This document shows, in pieces, positions 20,513-30,700 of a DNA stretch of 64,000 nt. The stretch is from Bradyrhizobium sp. WSM1743. Its GTDB lineage: Bacteria; Pseudomonadota; Alphaproteobacteria; Rhizobiales; Xanthobacteraceae. A program made the translations under genes and the position numbers. The DNA lies in the NCBI RefSeq assembly GCF_000473065.1, contig NZ_AXAZ01000015.1, forward strand, positions 1 through 64,000, read 5' to 3'. Positions within the stretch are counted from its first letter, which is position 1. Each line of letters opens with the position of its first letter. The notes below the pieces were generated by a model. The model saw nothing but the letters and a program-made list of their open reading frames with translations. It was not told where the DNA came from and made no database searches.

Positions 20513-21196
20513 TCAAGCGGTCCCGAAGGCGGCGTATTGGCCTCCGAGCCACACGCCGCTCAGCGCCCTTTCGAGGCGCCGCGCCGGTTTGGTGTCCCAG
20601 GGGAGCAGCAGGAAATGCCGCGCGCCGATCGCGCGCAGGCCGCTAGCCGCCATCAACTTTCGGGTCGTGCCGGCACCGAGCAGGACGGCGTCCCGGTCGA
20701 ACTCGCAGCGTGCAACGGCCAGGCGCGTCAGCGGGTTGTACGGATTGTGCTCGATCACGCAGACGAGCCCGCCGGGGCGTGTCACGCGGCGCATCTCGGC
20801 GATGAACTGCGCCCATTCGGTCGGCACGATATGGTGCATCACGCAGACCGCCGTGACCAGATCGAAGCTGGCGTCGGCAAACGGAAAAGTGCGGCCGTCA
20901 AACTCCCGGTAGTCGACCCCGCGGTTGTGAGCGCGCGCCTGTGTCAGGCTGGCCGAAGACACGTCGATGCCGCTCAAGCCGCCGACCGTGCCGTGCAGCA
21001 GCGGGTGAAGGCTGCCGACGCCGCATCCGACGTCCAGCATGTCGGGCTTCGCAACGTCCAGCCGCTGCGCGATCAGATCGCGCAGCAGATCGGCCTTTGC
21101 GCGCATGAAGAAATCATGCGGCAGACCCGAGAAGTCGATCGAGGATTGGACCACATCGCGGTAGTTGTCGTGATATCCGTCGAAGAGTTCGGTCAT
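20513..21196 (-). CDS. Class I SAM-dependent methyltransferase
   Basis: 227 aa from ATG 21196. Motif I of the Rossmann SAM site is MLDVGCGVGSLHPLL; motif II/III follows in FDLVTAVCVMHHIVPTEW, and RPGGLVCVIEHNPYNPLTR completes the methyltransferase-11-like core. The open frame extends to 21856 without a stop, but that part is antisense-shadow sequence over the GT2 gene. The gene starts 8 bases after the GT2 stop, so both are in one operon. The likely target is a small molecule or glycolipid, but this is not determined. Confidence 0.9.
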   Translation of the reverse strand: MTELFDGYHDNYRDVVQSSIDFSGLPHDFFMRAKADLLRDLIAQRLDVAKPDMLDVGCGVGSLHPLLHGTVGGLSGIDVSSASLTQARAHNRGVDYREFDGRTFPFADASFDLVTAVCVMHHIVPTEWAQFIAEMRRVTRPGGLVCVIEHNPYNPLTRLAVARCEFDRDAVLLGAGTTRKLMAASGLRAIGARHFLLLPWDTKPARRLERALSGVWLGGQYAAFGTA

Positions 21197-21204
21197 GCGA
21201 TGAG

Positions 21205-22200
21205 CTACTCGTTGACGGCGTGGATCGCTTGTGTCGCCGCCGCCGCGTCGCGATCGAAGCCGACGCGTGCCTGCACCACGTAGAGCGGGCGGCGTTTCAC
21301 CTCGGCATGGATGCGGCCGACATAGAGTCCGACGATGCCCGTCATCAGCATGTTGATGCCACACAGCAGCGACACGACGACCATCGTCGAGGACCAGCCG
21401 GTCACGAGATGGCTGTCCTTGCTGAGCCATAACAGGACCACCCAGCCGCCGTAGAGCAGCGCGAGTCCGGAGACCGTCAATCCGCACCAGATTGCCAGCC
21501 GCAAAGGCAGATCGGAGAAGCCGAGCGCGGCGTTCACCGCCAGGCGGACCATCTTGAACAGCGGGTATTTGGTTTCGCCCGCGGCGCGCTCGAGGCGGTG
21601 GAAGGCGACCTCGGCCTGCCGGAAGCCTAGCCAGGCGATCATGCCGCGCACGAAGCGATCCTGCTCCGGCATCTGCCTGAGGGCGTCGAGCACCTTGCGA
21701 TCGATCAGGCGGAAGTCGCCGACATCGGCGGGGATGCCGACGGAGGACATCTTGCCGAGCAGCCGGTAGAACAGATGCGCGGTCGCACGTTTGAAACGGC
21801 TTTCGCCCTCGCGCGACAGGCGGCGGGCGTGAACGATGTCGTTGCCCTCCTTCCACTTCGCGATCAAGTGCTCGATCACCTCGGGCGGATCCTGCAAATC
21901 GGCATCCATGACGATGATTGCGTCACCTTGCGCAGCGTCCATGCCGGCGGTGATGGCGATCTGATGGCCGAAATTTCGCGACAGGCCGATGTAGCGAAAG
22001 CGCGTGTCGCGCGCGGCGAGCGCTCGTAGCACGATCGAGCTGGAATCGCTGCTGCCATCGTCGACGAAGATCGCTTCTGCCGGTTCGTCGAGCCGGGACA
22101 TGACCTGGTCGAGCCGGCGCAGCAGGACCGGCAGCACGGCTTCCTCGTTGAATACGGGGATGACGAGGCTGTAGCGGATCGATCTGGAATTGGCCGCCAT
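21205..22200 (-). CDS. GT2 glycosyltransferase, polyprenyl-phosphate sugar synthase type (DPM1/GtrB-like)
   Basis: 331 aa from ATG 22200. The GT-A domain begins YSLVIPVFNEEAVLPVLL, with FVDDGSSDSS, the metal-binding DADLQDPPEVI and the QDRFVRGMIAWLGF region. Two C-terminal membrane helices follow (LAIWCGLTVSGLALLYGGWV and MVVVSLLCGINMLMTGIVG). This is the layout of dolichol-phosphate-mannose-synthase-like and GtrB enzymes, which put a sugar on undecaprenyl phosphate at the inner face. Its neighbours are GT-C-like membrane proteins, the usual consumers of such donors. No GtrA-type flippase is visible nearby. Confidence 0.92.
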   Translation of the reverse strand: MAANSRSIRYSLVIPVFNEEAVLPVLLRRLDQVMSRLDEPAEAIFVDDGSSDSSSIVLRALAARDTRFRYIGLSRNFGHQIAITAGMDAAQGDAIIVMDADLQDPPEVIEHLIAKWKEGNDIVHARRLSREGESRFKRATAHLFYRLLGKMSSVGIPADVGDFRLIDRKVLDALRQMPEQDRFVRGMIAWLGFRQAEVAFHRLERAAGETKYPLFKMVRLAVNAALGFSDLPLRLAIWCGLTVSGLALLYGGWVVLLWLSKDSHLVTGWSSTMVVVSLLCGINMLMTGIVGLYVGRIHAEVKRRPLYVVQARVGFDRDAAAATQAIHAVNE

Positions 22201-22348
22201 GCGAAGGAATCCGGCTGGGTTGCAGGGGCGCAAGTCTATGAGCCGGTGGTTAAGGCCGCCTTGCCGCAACCGTTAAGGGTCTACGGCCCCGCGATATTGA
22301 GGAGGGAACCGCAGGGCTAGCGCATTTGAGAGCTTTTCGCCTGCGGCA

Positions 22349-22476
22349 ATCCTTCGAGACGCCCGCTTTAGGCGGGCTCCTCAGGATGAGGACGGAGTGC
22401 GCGGCAGCAGTTTCAAGGGGCACTGAGGTCGATTAGCCTCATCCTGAGGAGGCGCGTCAGCGCCGTCTCGAAGGAC
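22349..22476. repeat. Long imperfect inverted repeat (Bradyrhizobium-type intergenic element)
   Basis: The left arm (CCTTCGAGACGCCCGC..CTCCTCAGGATGAGG, 22351-22398) is mirrored by the right arm (CCTCATCCTGAGGAG..CGTCTCGAAGG, 22437-22474). Together the arms could form a cruciform. It lies in the 380-bp gap 22201-22580, in which I see no gene. Confidence 0.8.
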
Positions 22477-22580
22477 GATGCGTGCACGCAGGCGGCAGCC
22501 ACGAGCCATATGCGATAGCCCCTAGAGGGGACCGAGAGATGAAGCGCGGTTAACCACGCTCGTGCAGCCGCGGCTTCGGT

Positions 22581-24143
22581 CTAGGTCTTGCGGCGAATCC
22601 TGTAGAGGGCAAATCGCTGCGAGGTCTCCAACACCTCCAGTAGATCCGGCAGCGGATTTGCGGCGGGCGATCCCAGCACGTAGAGGTAGTCGAAATCCCG
22701 GTACCAGGTGCGGACAAACGGCGGAGCCTCCGCCGGCGCCTGGCCCCTCGCAATTGCGGCAAGCAGGCCTGACGGCACCGGCCCCCCATAGGGAATGGCA
22801 ATACGGCGCACGTCCTGACGCGGCCGCACGGGCTGCTTGCCCGTTTCCGTGAACAGGTTGGGCACGAAGGCGTTGGCATAGTGCACGGCCAGCGTCGGCG
22901 CATAGTACATCGGATACGAGGTGAGGTCGGCGAAGGGCGGATCTCCATTGTCGCCTATGCTGCCGACGAGAACGCGTGAGCCGCGATCGATCTTCTGGAA
23001 AGAGGCGATGATCGCCGCATAGTCGGCGCGGTAAGGCAGCCAGACTGCGAAGACGACGGCGAGATTGAGCAGTATGACACCGCTGATTGCAGCGAGTGCA
23101 GCCATTCTCCACGCCCGGCTCGGCAAGGACAGCGAGCAGAAGGCCGGCAGGATCAGAGCCGCAGCGGGAATCACGCGCAGATCGACGAACGAGGTTCCGA
23201 ACAGCTTCGAGGGAATGACCAGATAGAGCAGCGCAAAACCGATCGCGAGCCAGATCCCGGCCGGCTCGAGCCTGAGGACGCCGCGTCGTGCGGCGAAAAG
23301 CAACGCGATCATCAGCGCCAGCCCGGTCGCCGCCGCTGTCGTCAGATTGTAGCCGTTCATGATCCGGAGCGGCCAGACCGGCTTGAATGCGAGGAACCAA
23401 CTCGTGCCTTCGCTTCCGATCGAGCCTGCAGCGACGTGCATGATCGCAAACAGCGCAAGCGCCGGGAGGGCCAACGCGCCAAGCCGCGCGGCCGCGACGG
23501 GGTACGCGACTTGCCGTTGGCGGATGCGCGACAGCTCGAACAGACCAAGCGTCGCGCCGTAGATGCCGAGCGAAAAGAAATGCGCCACGTACAGCGCGGC
23601 GACGAAGATCAAATTGGCGACGAAACGCAGCGGCCATGGGCCTTCCGCCAGCACCAGATAGACGGCGATGCCCCATAGCGCGAGGCCCAGCCCGAACTCG
23701 AAATTCACAAAACCCCAGCTGAACGGCAGGCAATAGAGGAAAGCGAGCGCAGCGAAGCCGGCGAGATGGAGGCGTCCCTTCCTGACCCATTCGAGCAGCA
23801 GCGCACCGGTGACGATCAGCAATTGGCTCAGCAGCAGAAACAGCCGTGTGGCGTTCTCGACGCTCATCAGCCGCGCCAGCTGCGGGACCAGCAGATCCAT
23901 TCCGAGGTTGGGATAGAATGCCCAGGCCACCTCGTAATGCGGATTGGTGTCGGGGGTGCCGTTTTGGCTCAGAATGTACATGCGGGCGAGGTGATTGGGA
24001 TAATCGACCATCGCGGGAATGGGGGTCAGCAGCACCGGAACAAACGAGACGGCCGCCAGCATGACAAGAACGGCAATGGCCGTGGGTCGCTCCGAGCCGA
24101 GACGAACCGGAATTGTCAGGATCGGCTTGTTGGAAGGAGCCAT
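22581..24143 (-). CDS. Polytopic membrane protein, GT-C-like (unknown substrate)
   Basis: 520 aa from ATG 24143, with about 11 hydrophobic helices. After the first helix comes the motif PAMVDYPNHLARMYIL, an Asp-containing first outer loop seen in a family of uncharacterised GT-C-like bacterial membrane proteins. The C-terminus (about 400-520) is soluble and ends with a sequence resembling a mobile periplasmic domain (FVRTWYRDFDYLYVLGSPAA). An upstream in-frame extension to 24332 overlaps the preceding gene and lacks support. Upstream lies the GT87-like gene in the same direction; 49 bases separate them. Confidence 0.8.
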   Translation of the reverse strand: MAPSNKPILTIPVRLGSERPTAIAVLVMLAAVSFVPVLLTPIPAMVDYPNHLARMYILSQNGTPDTNPHYEVAWAFYPNLGMDLLVPQLARLMSVENATRLFLLLSQLLIVTGALLLEWVRKGRLHLAGFAALAFLYCLPFSWGFVNFEFGLGLALWGIAVYLVLAEGPWPLRFVANLIFVAALYVAHFFSLGIYGATLGLFELSRIRQRQVAYPVAAARLGALALPALALFAIMHVAAGSIGSEGTSWFLAFKPVWPLRIMNGYNLTTAAATGLALMIALLFAARRGVLRLEPAGIWLAIGFALLYLVIPSKLFGTSFVDLRVIPAAALILPAFCSLSLPSRAWRMAALAAISGVILLNLAVVFAVWLPYRADYAAIIASFQKIDRGSRVLVGSIGDNGDPPFADLTSYPMYYAPTLAVHYANAFVPNLFTETGKQPVRPRQDVRRIAIPYGGPVPSGLLAAIARGQAPAEAPPFVRTWYRDFDYLYVLGSPAANPLPDLLEVLETSQRFALYRIRRKT

Positions 24144-24192
24144 GTCATGGAATCGCTGAGGTTTGCCCGCCAACTGGAGCCGCAGCCGCGGC

Positions 24193-25467
24193 CTATTCGC
24201 AAGCGGTAGGTCGAATTGAAGCAAGCGGCGGAATTTCCGACTCGCGAGACCTCGCGCGGCTATGCACCCTTGCGAAGACGAGGCCAATGAGAGCGATGGT
24301 GAGGAGCGGTGATAGACGTCCCGCAGGTACATAAACCGCGGGGCTGAGCAGCGGGACCATCCAGATGCCGAGCCCGATCAGCCAGTCGAGAAGGCGCGGC
24401 GTATCGATCGATGCGGCAAGCCACAGCACGATGGCGACCGCCAGCAGCACCGCATCATAGGGGCCGGAATGCGGAGCCGCCAGCACGGTTGCCGCAAGCA
24501 ACACGATCAGCTTGCCGTCGGTGTTGAGCGAGGAGCGATACGCCACGAAGGTCGCTGCCGCGCTCGAGAGGATCGCGCCCAGTTGCAGGATCGAGGCCAG
24601 CCGCTCTGGCAGGCCCAGCAGTACCGCGCAGGCCCACACGCTGTGACCCCAGATGCGGCCATAGGCCAGCCATTTCGCATCGGGGCTGACCAGATTGTTC
24701 AGTGCCTGCGGGATCCATTGAATCCACAACTCGATGCCGAAAATCATGGCGCTTGCGAGCGCCAATGCGAATGCCGAGCATGCAGCCGCGCACAGGCCAC
24801 GGTATTGGCGCAAACCCAGCAGCGCGAACGGAACGAGCAGAAAGAATTGCGGCTTGAAGCTCAGAAGCCCGAGGATCGCGCCACCCAGGAGCGGCCGCGG
24901 TCCAACCAGCCTGATGCCCGCCACCAGCAGCGCGGCGACGAGAAAGGCGCATTGTCCATCGGCCAGATTGAGAGATGCGGATGGCGAGACCAGCACCGCC
25001 GCGATGATGTAGGGCGTCAGTTGCGGCTGCTCGGCGCGGATGCGAAGCGCCCAGGCCAAAAGGCCCGCGGTTGCAGCCTGGAACGCGACATAGGAGGCGG
25101 CAAAACCGAGCGGCGCGACCGGCAGCAGCAGAACGAGAAAGCTGGGCGGATAGAACCATGGGCGGTACGCCAATGGCACCGTGAGCCATGATGCGAACGA
25201 CTGGTTGAGATGCGCGGTGAATGCCTCGCCATCGAGGACGAGCGCAAGATCGCCGGCAAGCATCGATCTGATGGCGCCATAGAACACCATCCAATCAGTG
25301 CCGGGGGCGATATGGTTCAGTCCGATCCATCCGGGATGGACGAAGGTGGAGATCAGGATGCACCAGCCGAACAGCACAGCGATCGACAAGGCGGGCAGGA
25401 ACGTGAGGGGGACTCCGATCCAGCGACGCGCTGGAGCGGACATCGACGGCTGAAGGGACATGCTCAT
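24193..25467 (-). CDS. DUF2029/GT87-like membrane glycosyltransferase
   Basis: 424 aa with about 10 hydrophobic helices. It contains the GT87-like blocks TDWMVFYGAIRSMLAGD (Asp in the first outer loop) and YPPSFLVLLLPVAPLGF, typical of DUF2029 mannosyltransferase-like proteins that use polyprenyl-phosphate mannose. Its ATG overlaps the stop of the upstream gene by 4 bases, pointing to translational coupling. The product is probably an inner-membrane enzyme adding a sugar on the periplasmic side. Precise sugar and acceptor are unknown. Confidence 0.85.
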   Translation of the reverse strand: MSMSLQPSMSAPARRWIGVPLTFLPALSIAVLFGWCILISTFVHPGWIGLNHIAPGTDWMVFYGAIRSMLAGDLALVLDGEAFTAHLNQSFASWLTVPLAYRPWFYPPSFLVLLLPVAPLGFAASYVAFQAATAGLLAWALRIRAEQPQLTPYIIAAVLVSPSASLNLADGQCAFLVAALLVAGIRLVGPRPLLGGAILGLLSFKPQFFLLVPFALLGLRQYRGLCAAACSAFALALASAMIFGIELWIQWIPQALNNLVSPDAKWLAYGRIWGHSVWACAVLLGLPERLASILQLGAILSSAAATFVAYRSSLNTDGKLIVLLAATVLAAPHSGPYDAVLLAVAIVLWLAASIDTPRLLDWLIGLGIWMVPLLSPAVYVPAGRLSPLLTIALIGLVFARVHSRARSRESEIPPLASIRPTACE

Positions 25468-26975
25468 TTGAAAGCATCCTTCGGGGTTTCCGCGTCCGGC
25501 GCCAGGCCCGCCTGCGTGCCGGTGCGCACATGGACCACCGCGATGTCATCCGTATAGATCCGCTTCCAGCCCTTGAGCTGGTCGAGGATCTGCGGCCCCG
25601 GCGCGTCGGCGACCAATAGCGTCGCGTCGATCTTGTACTCATCCAGAAGGCGCGGCAGCAGCTCGGGCTTCTTGCCCTCCGTCGCCTTGAAGAAGTCCAT
25701 GACGAACTTCTCGCCATAGAGCTCGGCGCGGCCGTCGACGAAAACGGGGATGTCGCGCGAGATCAGATATCCGCCGAACTGGTAGGCGTTGAAGATGCGC
25801 TGCACCTTGCGTTGCTCGAGCAGGTCGACCGCCGCAACCGGCGTCTGCGTCATCGTGAAGGTGAAGCGGTGGTGCCCCATGTAGAGCGACGTCGAGGTCC
25901 AGCCTGCCGCCACGATCATCAGCGCGCCAAGCGCGGTGACAGTGCGGGCCGGCCAGCGGTCGGCACCGGTGGCGTCAGGCGCCCGGCGCGGGAACATCTC
26001 GCCGAGCGGCTTTGCCAGCACCAGCGGCACCAGGAACGCAAATGCCTCGATGCTCCTGACATGGGTCAGCGCGCTCCAGGTCAGGAACAGGATCAGGAAG
26101 ATCCGGGGCGCCGACAGCACCAGGCCGCGATAATAGCCGAATGCGATCAGGGCGAGCAGGGCGCCCTCGAACGAGTTGAACGTGGCGAAGTTCGCCGGCA
26201 TCCATTCGAAGATCAGCGACAGTAGCTCGCCGAGGCTGAGGATGTTGGTCGCGCCCTGCAGCGTCCGCCATCCGTACGGCGTGCAGCAGCTTGCGATCAG
26301 CGCGCCGATTCCGAACAGCACCCAGCGCATGAACAGCGAAAGCCGCCGTCCCTTCTCGGCATGCTCGACCGCTTCGAGCGAGATCGGACCGATCAGCGCG
26401 AGGCCGAGCACGAAGCCGCCATGCAGGTTCGCCCAGAGCGCCATCAGCGGCAGCCAGGTCCAGGACGGCGCGCTCCTGCGGTCGGCAGCCGCCATCAACA
26501 AGCCGACCCATGCCACCATGACGGGCAGCGCCAGGATATGCGGGCGCGCCAGCACGTGATGCTGCGACAATAGCAGCGCCAGCATCGCAAACAGCACCGC
26601 GCGCGGCGCCTCGATCTGCGCGTCGAGCAGATAGATGAAGATCGCGACCGCGAGCGCGAGGGCGACCGCGGTGAGGATCACGGGTCCGGCCCAGCCCCAT
26701 TGTGCATAAGAGAACGCGAACGCGACCTGCGACAGCCACGACGTCGAAATCCACGGCGCGCCCGTCCGTGTGAAGGAATAGAAGTCGGTGGTTGGCATGG
26801 CGTCGTGATCGAGGATCCATTGCCCGATCTTGATCTGCCAGAACGAGTCGGAATCCTGAAGCAGCGTGTCGCCGAGAAAAAGGAAGAATAGATAGGCGCC
26901 GGCGCCGACGCACAGCGGCACCAGGGCCCGCGCGCGACTCTGCACCGCGATGCTGTTGGCAAAGGAAAGGGACAT
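25464..26975 (-). CDS. Polytopic membrane protein, GT-C-like paralogue of the 19066-20511 product
   Basis: 503 aa from ATG 26975. It shares residue-by-residue similarity with the 19066-20511 product along its length: DSDSFWQIKIGQWIL in the first outer loop, HVLARPHILALPVMVAWVGL, LWANLHGGFVLGLALIGP and a C-terminal FGGYLI..IPVFVDGRAELYG block. The open frame continues to 27080, but that part is inside a dispersed repeat (27009-27126), so 26975 is the better start. It is first in the minus-strand operon that runs to 20513 (apart from the 22.2-22.6 kb gap). Confidence 0.82.
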   Translation of the reverse strand: MSLSFANSIAVQSRARALVPLCVGAGAYLFFLFLGDTLLQDSDSFWQIKIGQWILDHDAMPTTDFYSFTRTGAPWISTSWLSQVAFAFSYAQWGWAGPVILTAVALALAVAIFIYLLDAQIEAPRAVLFAMLALLLSQHHVLARPHILALPVMVAWVGLLMAAADRRSAPSWTWLPLMALWANLHGGFVLGLALIGPISLEAVEHAEKGRRLSLFMRWVLFGIGALIASCCTPYGWRTLQGATNILSLGELLSLIFEWMPANFATFNSFEGALLALIAFGYYRGLVLSAPRIFLILFLTWSALTHVRSIEAFAFLVPLVLAKPLGEMFPRRAPDATGADRWPARTVTALGALMIVAAGWTSTSLYMGHHRFTFTMTQTPVAAVDLLEQRKVQRIFNAYQFGGYLISRDIPVFVDGRAELYGEKFVMDFFKATEGKKPELLPRLLDEYKIDATLLVADAPGPQILDQLKGWKRIYTDDIAVVHVRTGTQAGLAPDAETPKDAFK

Positions 26976-27008
26976 GCCGCCTCGTCGTCCTGGTGTTCTT
27001 GTCGATCC

Positions 27009-27126
27009 GAGCATGATCCGGCCCCGGAGGGCCGCGTTAGCGCAAAGTGTGGTGCGGCTTTCCGGGAAGATCATGCGCAAACAATAACCTGAAGCGCGAT
27101 GAACGATTCATCTCATCGCGCCTCAG
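27009..27126. repeat. Two-hairpin dispersed repeat, copy 1
   Basis: GAGCATGATC (27009-27018) and GATCATGCGC (27069-27078) bracket a GC-rich insert. A second hairpin follows, formed by CTGAAGCGCGATGA and TCATCGCGCCTCAG (one mismatch). The same layout is seen at 59373-59475. It lies in the 416-bp gap 26976-27391, which otherwise holds only the pilin promoter region. Confidence 0.8.
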
Positions 27127-27391
27127 CCCGCGCGGGCGGCATTGGACCACGGCGGTCATAACTTCGGGTAAACCGGCCGCGCCAGGCCGGCTTCATGTCC
27201 CGACAATTTAACGGATTGTTTTGGAATTCAATTTACCATGGGCGAATACACGCAAACCGCCCAGTGTTTACGCAGTCGAGTTAACTGCGGCGCAATTCTT
27301 TGCCTCTAGGTTCGGTTCCATGGTCGGGCGGCGCTGGGAAGCCGAAAAGACCAGATCAGTTGTAGCCTCGTGTACTCATTTGGAGCACTCT

Positions 27392-27556
27392 ATGAAGAAC
27401 CTCGTTGCGCGTTTCGTGAAGGATGAATCCGGCGCCACCGCCATTGAATACGGCCTGATCGCTGCCGGCATCGCGCTGGCGATCATCACCGTCGTCAACA
27501 ACCTCGGCACCACGCTGAACACCAAGTTCACCTCGATCTCGACCAACCTCAAGTAA
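27392..27556 (+). CDS. Flp/Fap-type pilin (type IVb)
   Basis: 54 aa from ATG 27392. The sequence is KNLVARFVKDESGATAIEYG followed by a hydrophobic helix (LIAAGIALAIITVVNNLGT). The Gly-x-x-x-x-Glu-Tyr processing site is GATAIEY, cut by a CpaA/TadV-type prepilin peptidase. Flp pilins build tight-adherence pili. No cpa/tad export genes are in the window, so this is an orphan copy that would use machinery encoded elsewhere. A strong terminator at 27581 makes it monocistronic. The open frame extends upstream to 27221, but that part does not resemble a pilin. Confidence 0.93.
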   Translation: MKNLVARFVKDESGATAIEYGLIAAGIALAIITVVNNLGTTLNTKFTSISTNLK

Positions 27557-27580
27557 GGCCTGGACGATCTGACAGTTTCG

Positions 27581-27613
27581 AGAGCCCCGTCTTCGGCGGG
27601 GCTCTTTTCTTTT
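27581..27613 (+). terminator. Intrinsic terminator after the Flp pilin gene
   Basis: The stem AGAGCCCCG/CGGGGCTCT with a 7-base loop is followed by TTTCTTTT. Confidence 0.9.
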
Positions 27614-27720
27614 GGGGCGGTGGGGACAGCGGGGCCATCAACGAAGTCTGCGCGGCCGACCCGCGCGGACGCATCTGGCGTCCGTCAGCGCCTCCGAACG
27701 CATCACGTGTGCGACCCGGA

Positions 27721-30700
27721 TCAACTCAGGATGAAGTCATCGGCGAACGTGAGTTGGCCAGGCATGACATGCTCCAGCCAGATCTCCGAGGATCCGAACT
27801 GGACGAGCACGCCGCCTTCCGCATATTCGGTCAGAGTAACGTTCTCCGCGGCGTTCTGGGCCGTGACCCCGGTGCCGCGCATGTCGATCTTGTCGCTCCC
27901 GTCAGTGAAATCGTCGACCTGGAACGCGCCGCTGCCGAAGTTGAACACCAGGACATCGGTACCCTCGCCGGTTGTGATCCACTTGATGCCGCCCTGTCCC
28001 TGGAAAGTATCGTTGCCCGCGCCACCCTGCATGACATCGTCGCCGGCCCCGCCACGCAGGACATCGTTGCCGCCCTCACCGAACAGAACGTCGTTGCCGC
28101 TGCTGCCGGTGATGACGTTGTCGAGGGCGTTGCCGGCGGCGGTGAAGCTGCCGCTGTTCGTTCCCGTGAGATTCTCGACGTTGTCGCCCAGCGTATACGA
28201 CGAGAGCGAGGTCTGCACCTCGTCGATACCTTCATTGGCACTCTCGCTGACGACGTCATTGCCGGAGTCGACGATATAGATGTCGTTTCCGGTTCCTCCG
28301 GTCATGATATCGTCGCCGGCCCCACCATCCAGAACGTCGTTGCCGCCAAGACTGTTCAGGGTGTCGTTGCCGCCGAGCCCGTTGAGCGTGTCTGCCTCGT
28401 TCGTGCCGGTGAGCGTGTTGGCCGCGGAGGTCCCGTTCTGCGTGGCGCCGGCGACGTCGGTAACGGTCAGCGTGAAGATCTTGTCGAAGCTCAACCCTCC
28501 CTGATCCACGATGTGAACCGAGATCTCGTGCGAGGTGGCGGCCTCGTAATCGAGCAGCGCTCCGTTCGCGACGGTGATCTGGCCGGTCGTGGCATTGATG
28601 GCAAACCGACCGCCGGCATTGTCCGTGAGCGAATAGCTCAGCACGGCCCCGGCGTCGGGATCTATTCCCGTCACCGTTCCCACCACCGTTCCATCGGTCG
28701 AATTTTCCGCGACCGAGCCCCCTGTCAAGGTCGCGTTGGTCGGGGCGTGATTGTTCCCGCCGGCGGACGTGTCGAAGATGAAGTCGCCGTCGAATGTGAT
28801 CTGGCCCGGCATGACGTTCTCGAACCAGATCTGCGAGGTCCCGAATTCGACAAGAACGCCGCCTTCCGCATACTCGGTCAGGGTGACGCTCTGCGCGGCA
28901 TTCTGCAACGTGATACCCGTGCCGCGCATGTTGATCTTGTCGTTACCGTCGCTGAAATCGTCGACCAGCAAATAGCCGCTGGCGCTGTTGAAGATCAGCG
29001 TGTCCTGCCCGCTGCCGGTCGTGATCCAGTTTTGGCCGCCCTGGCCGTCGAAGATGTCGTTGCCGGCGTTGCCTTGCAGAACGTCGTCGCCGGTTCCGCC
29101 CAATAGCGTATCGTTGCCGTCTCCGCCGAACAGAACGTCGTTGCCGCTGTTGCCCTTGATGAGGTTGTCGAGCGTGTTGCCGCTCGCGGTCAATGCCGTC
29201 GAGGTCGTCGCCGTCACGTTCTCGACATTGGCGCCGAGCGTATAGCTCGACAGCGAGGTGCGAACCTCGTCGATTCCTTCGTTGGCATTTTCGTTCACCA
29301 CGTCACCAGCCGCATCGACGATATACACGTCGTTGCCAGTGCCGCCATTCATGGTGTCGCTGCCTGTACCTCCGTCGAGCGCATCGTTGCCGGCAAGGCC
29401 ATTCAGAACGTCATTGCCGTCAACTCCGTTGATCACGTCCCCTTCGGCCGTGCCGGTCAAAGTGTCCGCCGCCGAGGTGCCGTTCAACGTCGCGCCTGCA
29501 ACGTCGGTCACATTCAATGCGAATACCTCGTCGTAGGTAAGGCCGCCCTGATCCGTCACCCGGACCGTCACGCTGTGCGAGGTCGCGGCTTCGTAGTCGA
29601 GCAGGGCTCCGTTGGCGACTAGGATCTGGCCGGTGGTTGCGTTGATGGCGAAGCGCCCTCCGGCGTCGTCCACCAGCGAATAGGTCAAGACGGCTCCGGC
29701 GTCCGGATCGATGCCGGCCACCGCTCCAACGACGGTGCCGTTCGCTGCATTCTCGGCCATCGAGCCGCCGGTTAGAGTGGCGTCGGTCGGCGCGTGGTTA
29801 ACGGACTCACTGACGTCGGTAACTTCGATGGTGAACGACTTATCGAAAGTCAGTCCACTTTGGTCTGTCACCCGCACCGTTACGCTGTGCGACGTTGCAG
29901 TCTCGTAGTCCAGCAATCCGCCATTGGCGACTGTGATCTCGCCCGTGCTGCCGTTGATGGCAAAGCGGCCGTCGGCGTCGTCGGTCAAAGCATAGGTCAA
30001 CGTTGCGCCCGCGTCGGGGTCGAGGCCCGCCACGGAGCCGAGCACCGTGCCGTTGGCGGCGTTCTCGGCAGTCGTGCCGCCGGTCAGCGTGGCACCGGTG
30101 GGCGCTTCGTTGACGTCGGTCACGGTCAAGGTGAACGATTTGTCGAACGTCAACCCCGTCTGGTCCGTCACGCGTACGACCACCGCATGCGAGGTCACGC
30201 TCTCGTAATCGAGCAAAGCGCCATTGACCACCGTGATCTGCCCCGTGGCCGCATCGATCGCAAACCGACCGCCGGCGTCGTTCGCCAGGCTGTAAGTCAG
30301 CACTGCGTCTGCATCCGGATCGACGCCGACGACGGTCCCCACGATGGTCCCATTTGCCGCATTTTCTGCGACCTGGCTGCTCGCCAGCGTCGCGCCCTTC
30401 GGGGCCTGGACGGCGGCCAGGATGTCGTCCCGATCCCAGATCGTCCCGTTTGCGAATACGATCTCATCGAAGCCGATGCTCTGGCCGTAACGGGGCTTCA
30501 CCGTGATCGTCTCTCCGGTTTCGGTGATGGTGATCACGATCGAATTGTCCGGCTGGCCGCTGACACTGATGTCAGCAGGGCTCATGTCGGAGAGGCGCAA
30601 GGTCCCCCAGTTGTTTCCATAATCCTGGATCGTGTCGTTGCCGTCGCCATTGGCGTAGACGTACGTATTGCCGTATTGGCCGCCGTAAAGATGATCATTC

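Noticed and set aside
20513..21856. 447-codon frame for the methyltransferase
   Set aside because: The first 220 codons are antisense-style sequence over the GT2 gene; the real methyltransferase starts at 21196.
27221..27391. N-terminal extension of the Flp pilin frame
   Set aside because: The added 57 residues do not resemble a pilin leader, and the ATG at 27392 gives the standard Flp start.
27709..29106. 465-codon plus-strand frame across the RTX gene
   Set aside because: It is the antisense of RTX repeats; the repetitive look comes from the real gene.
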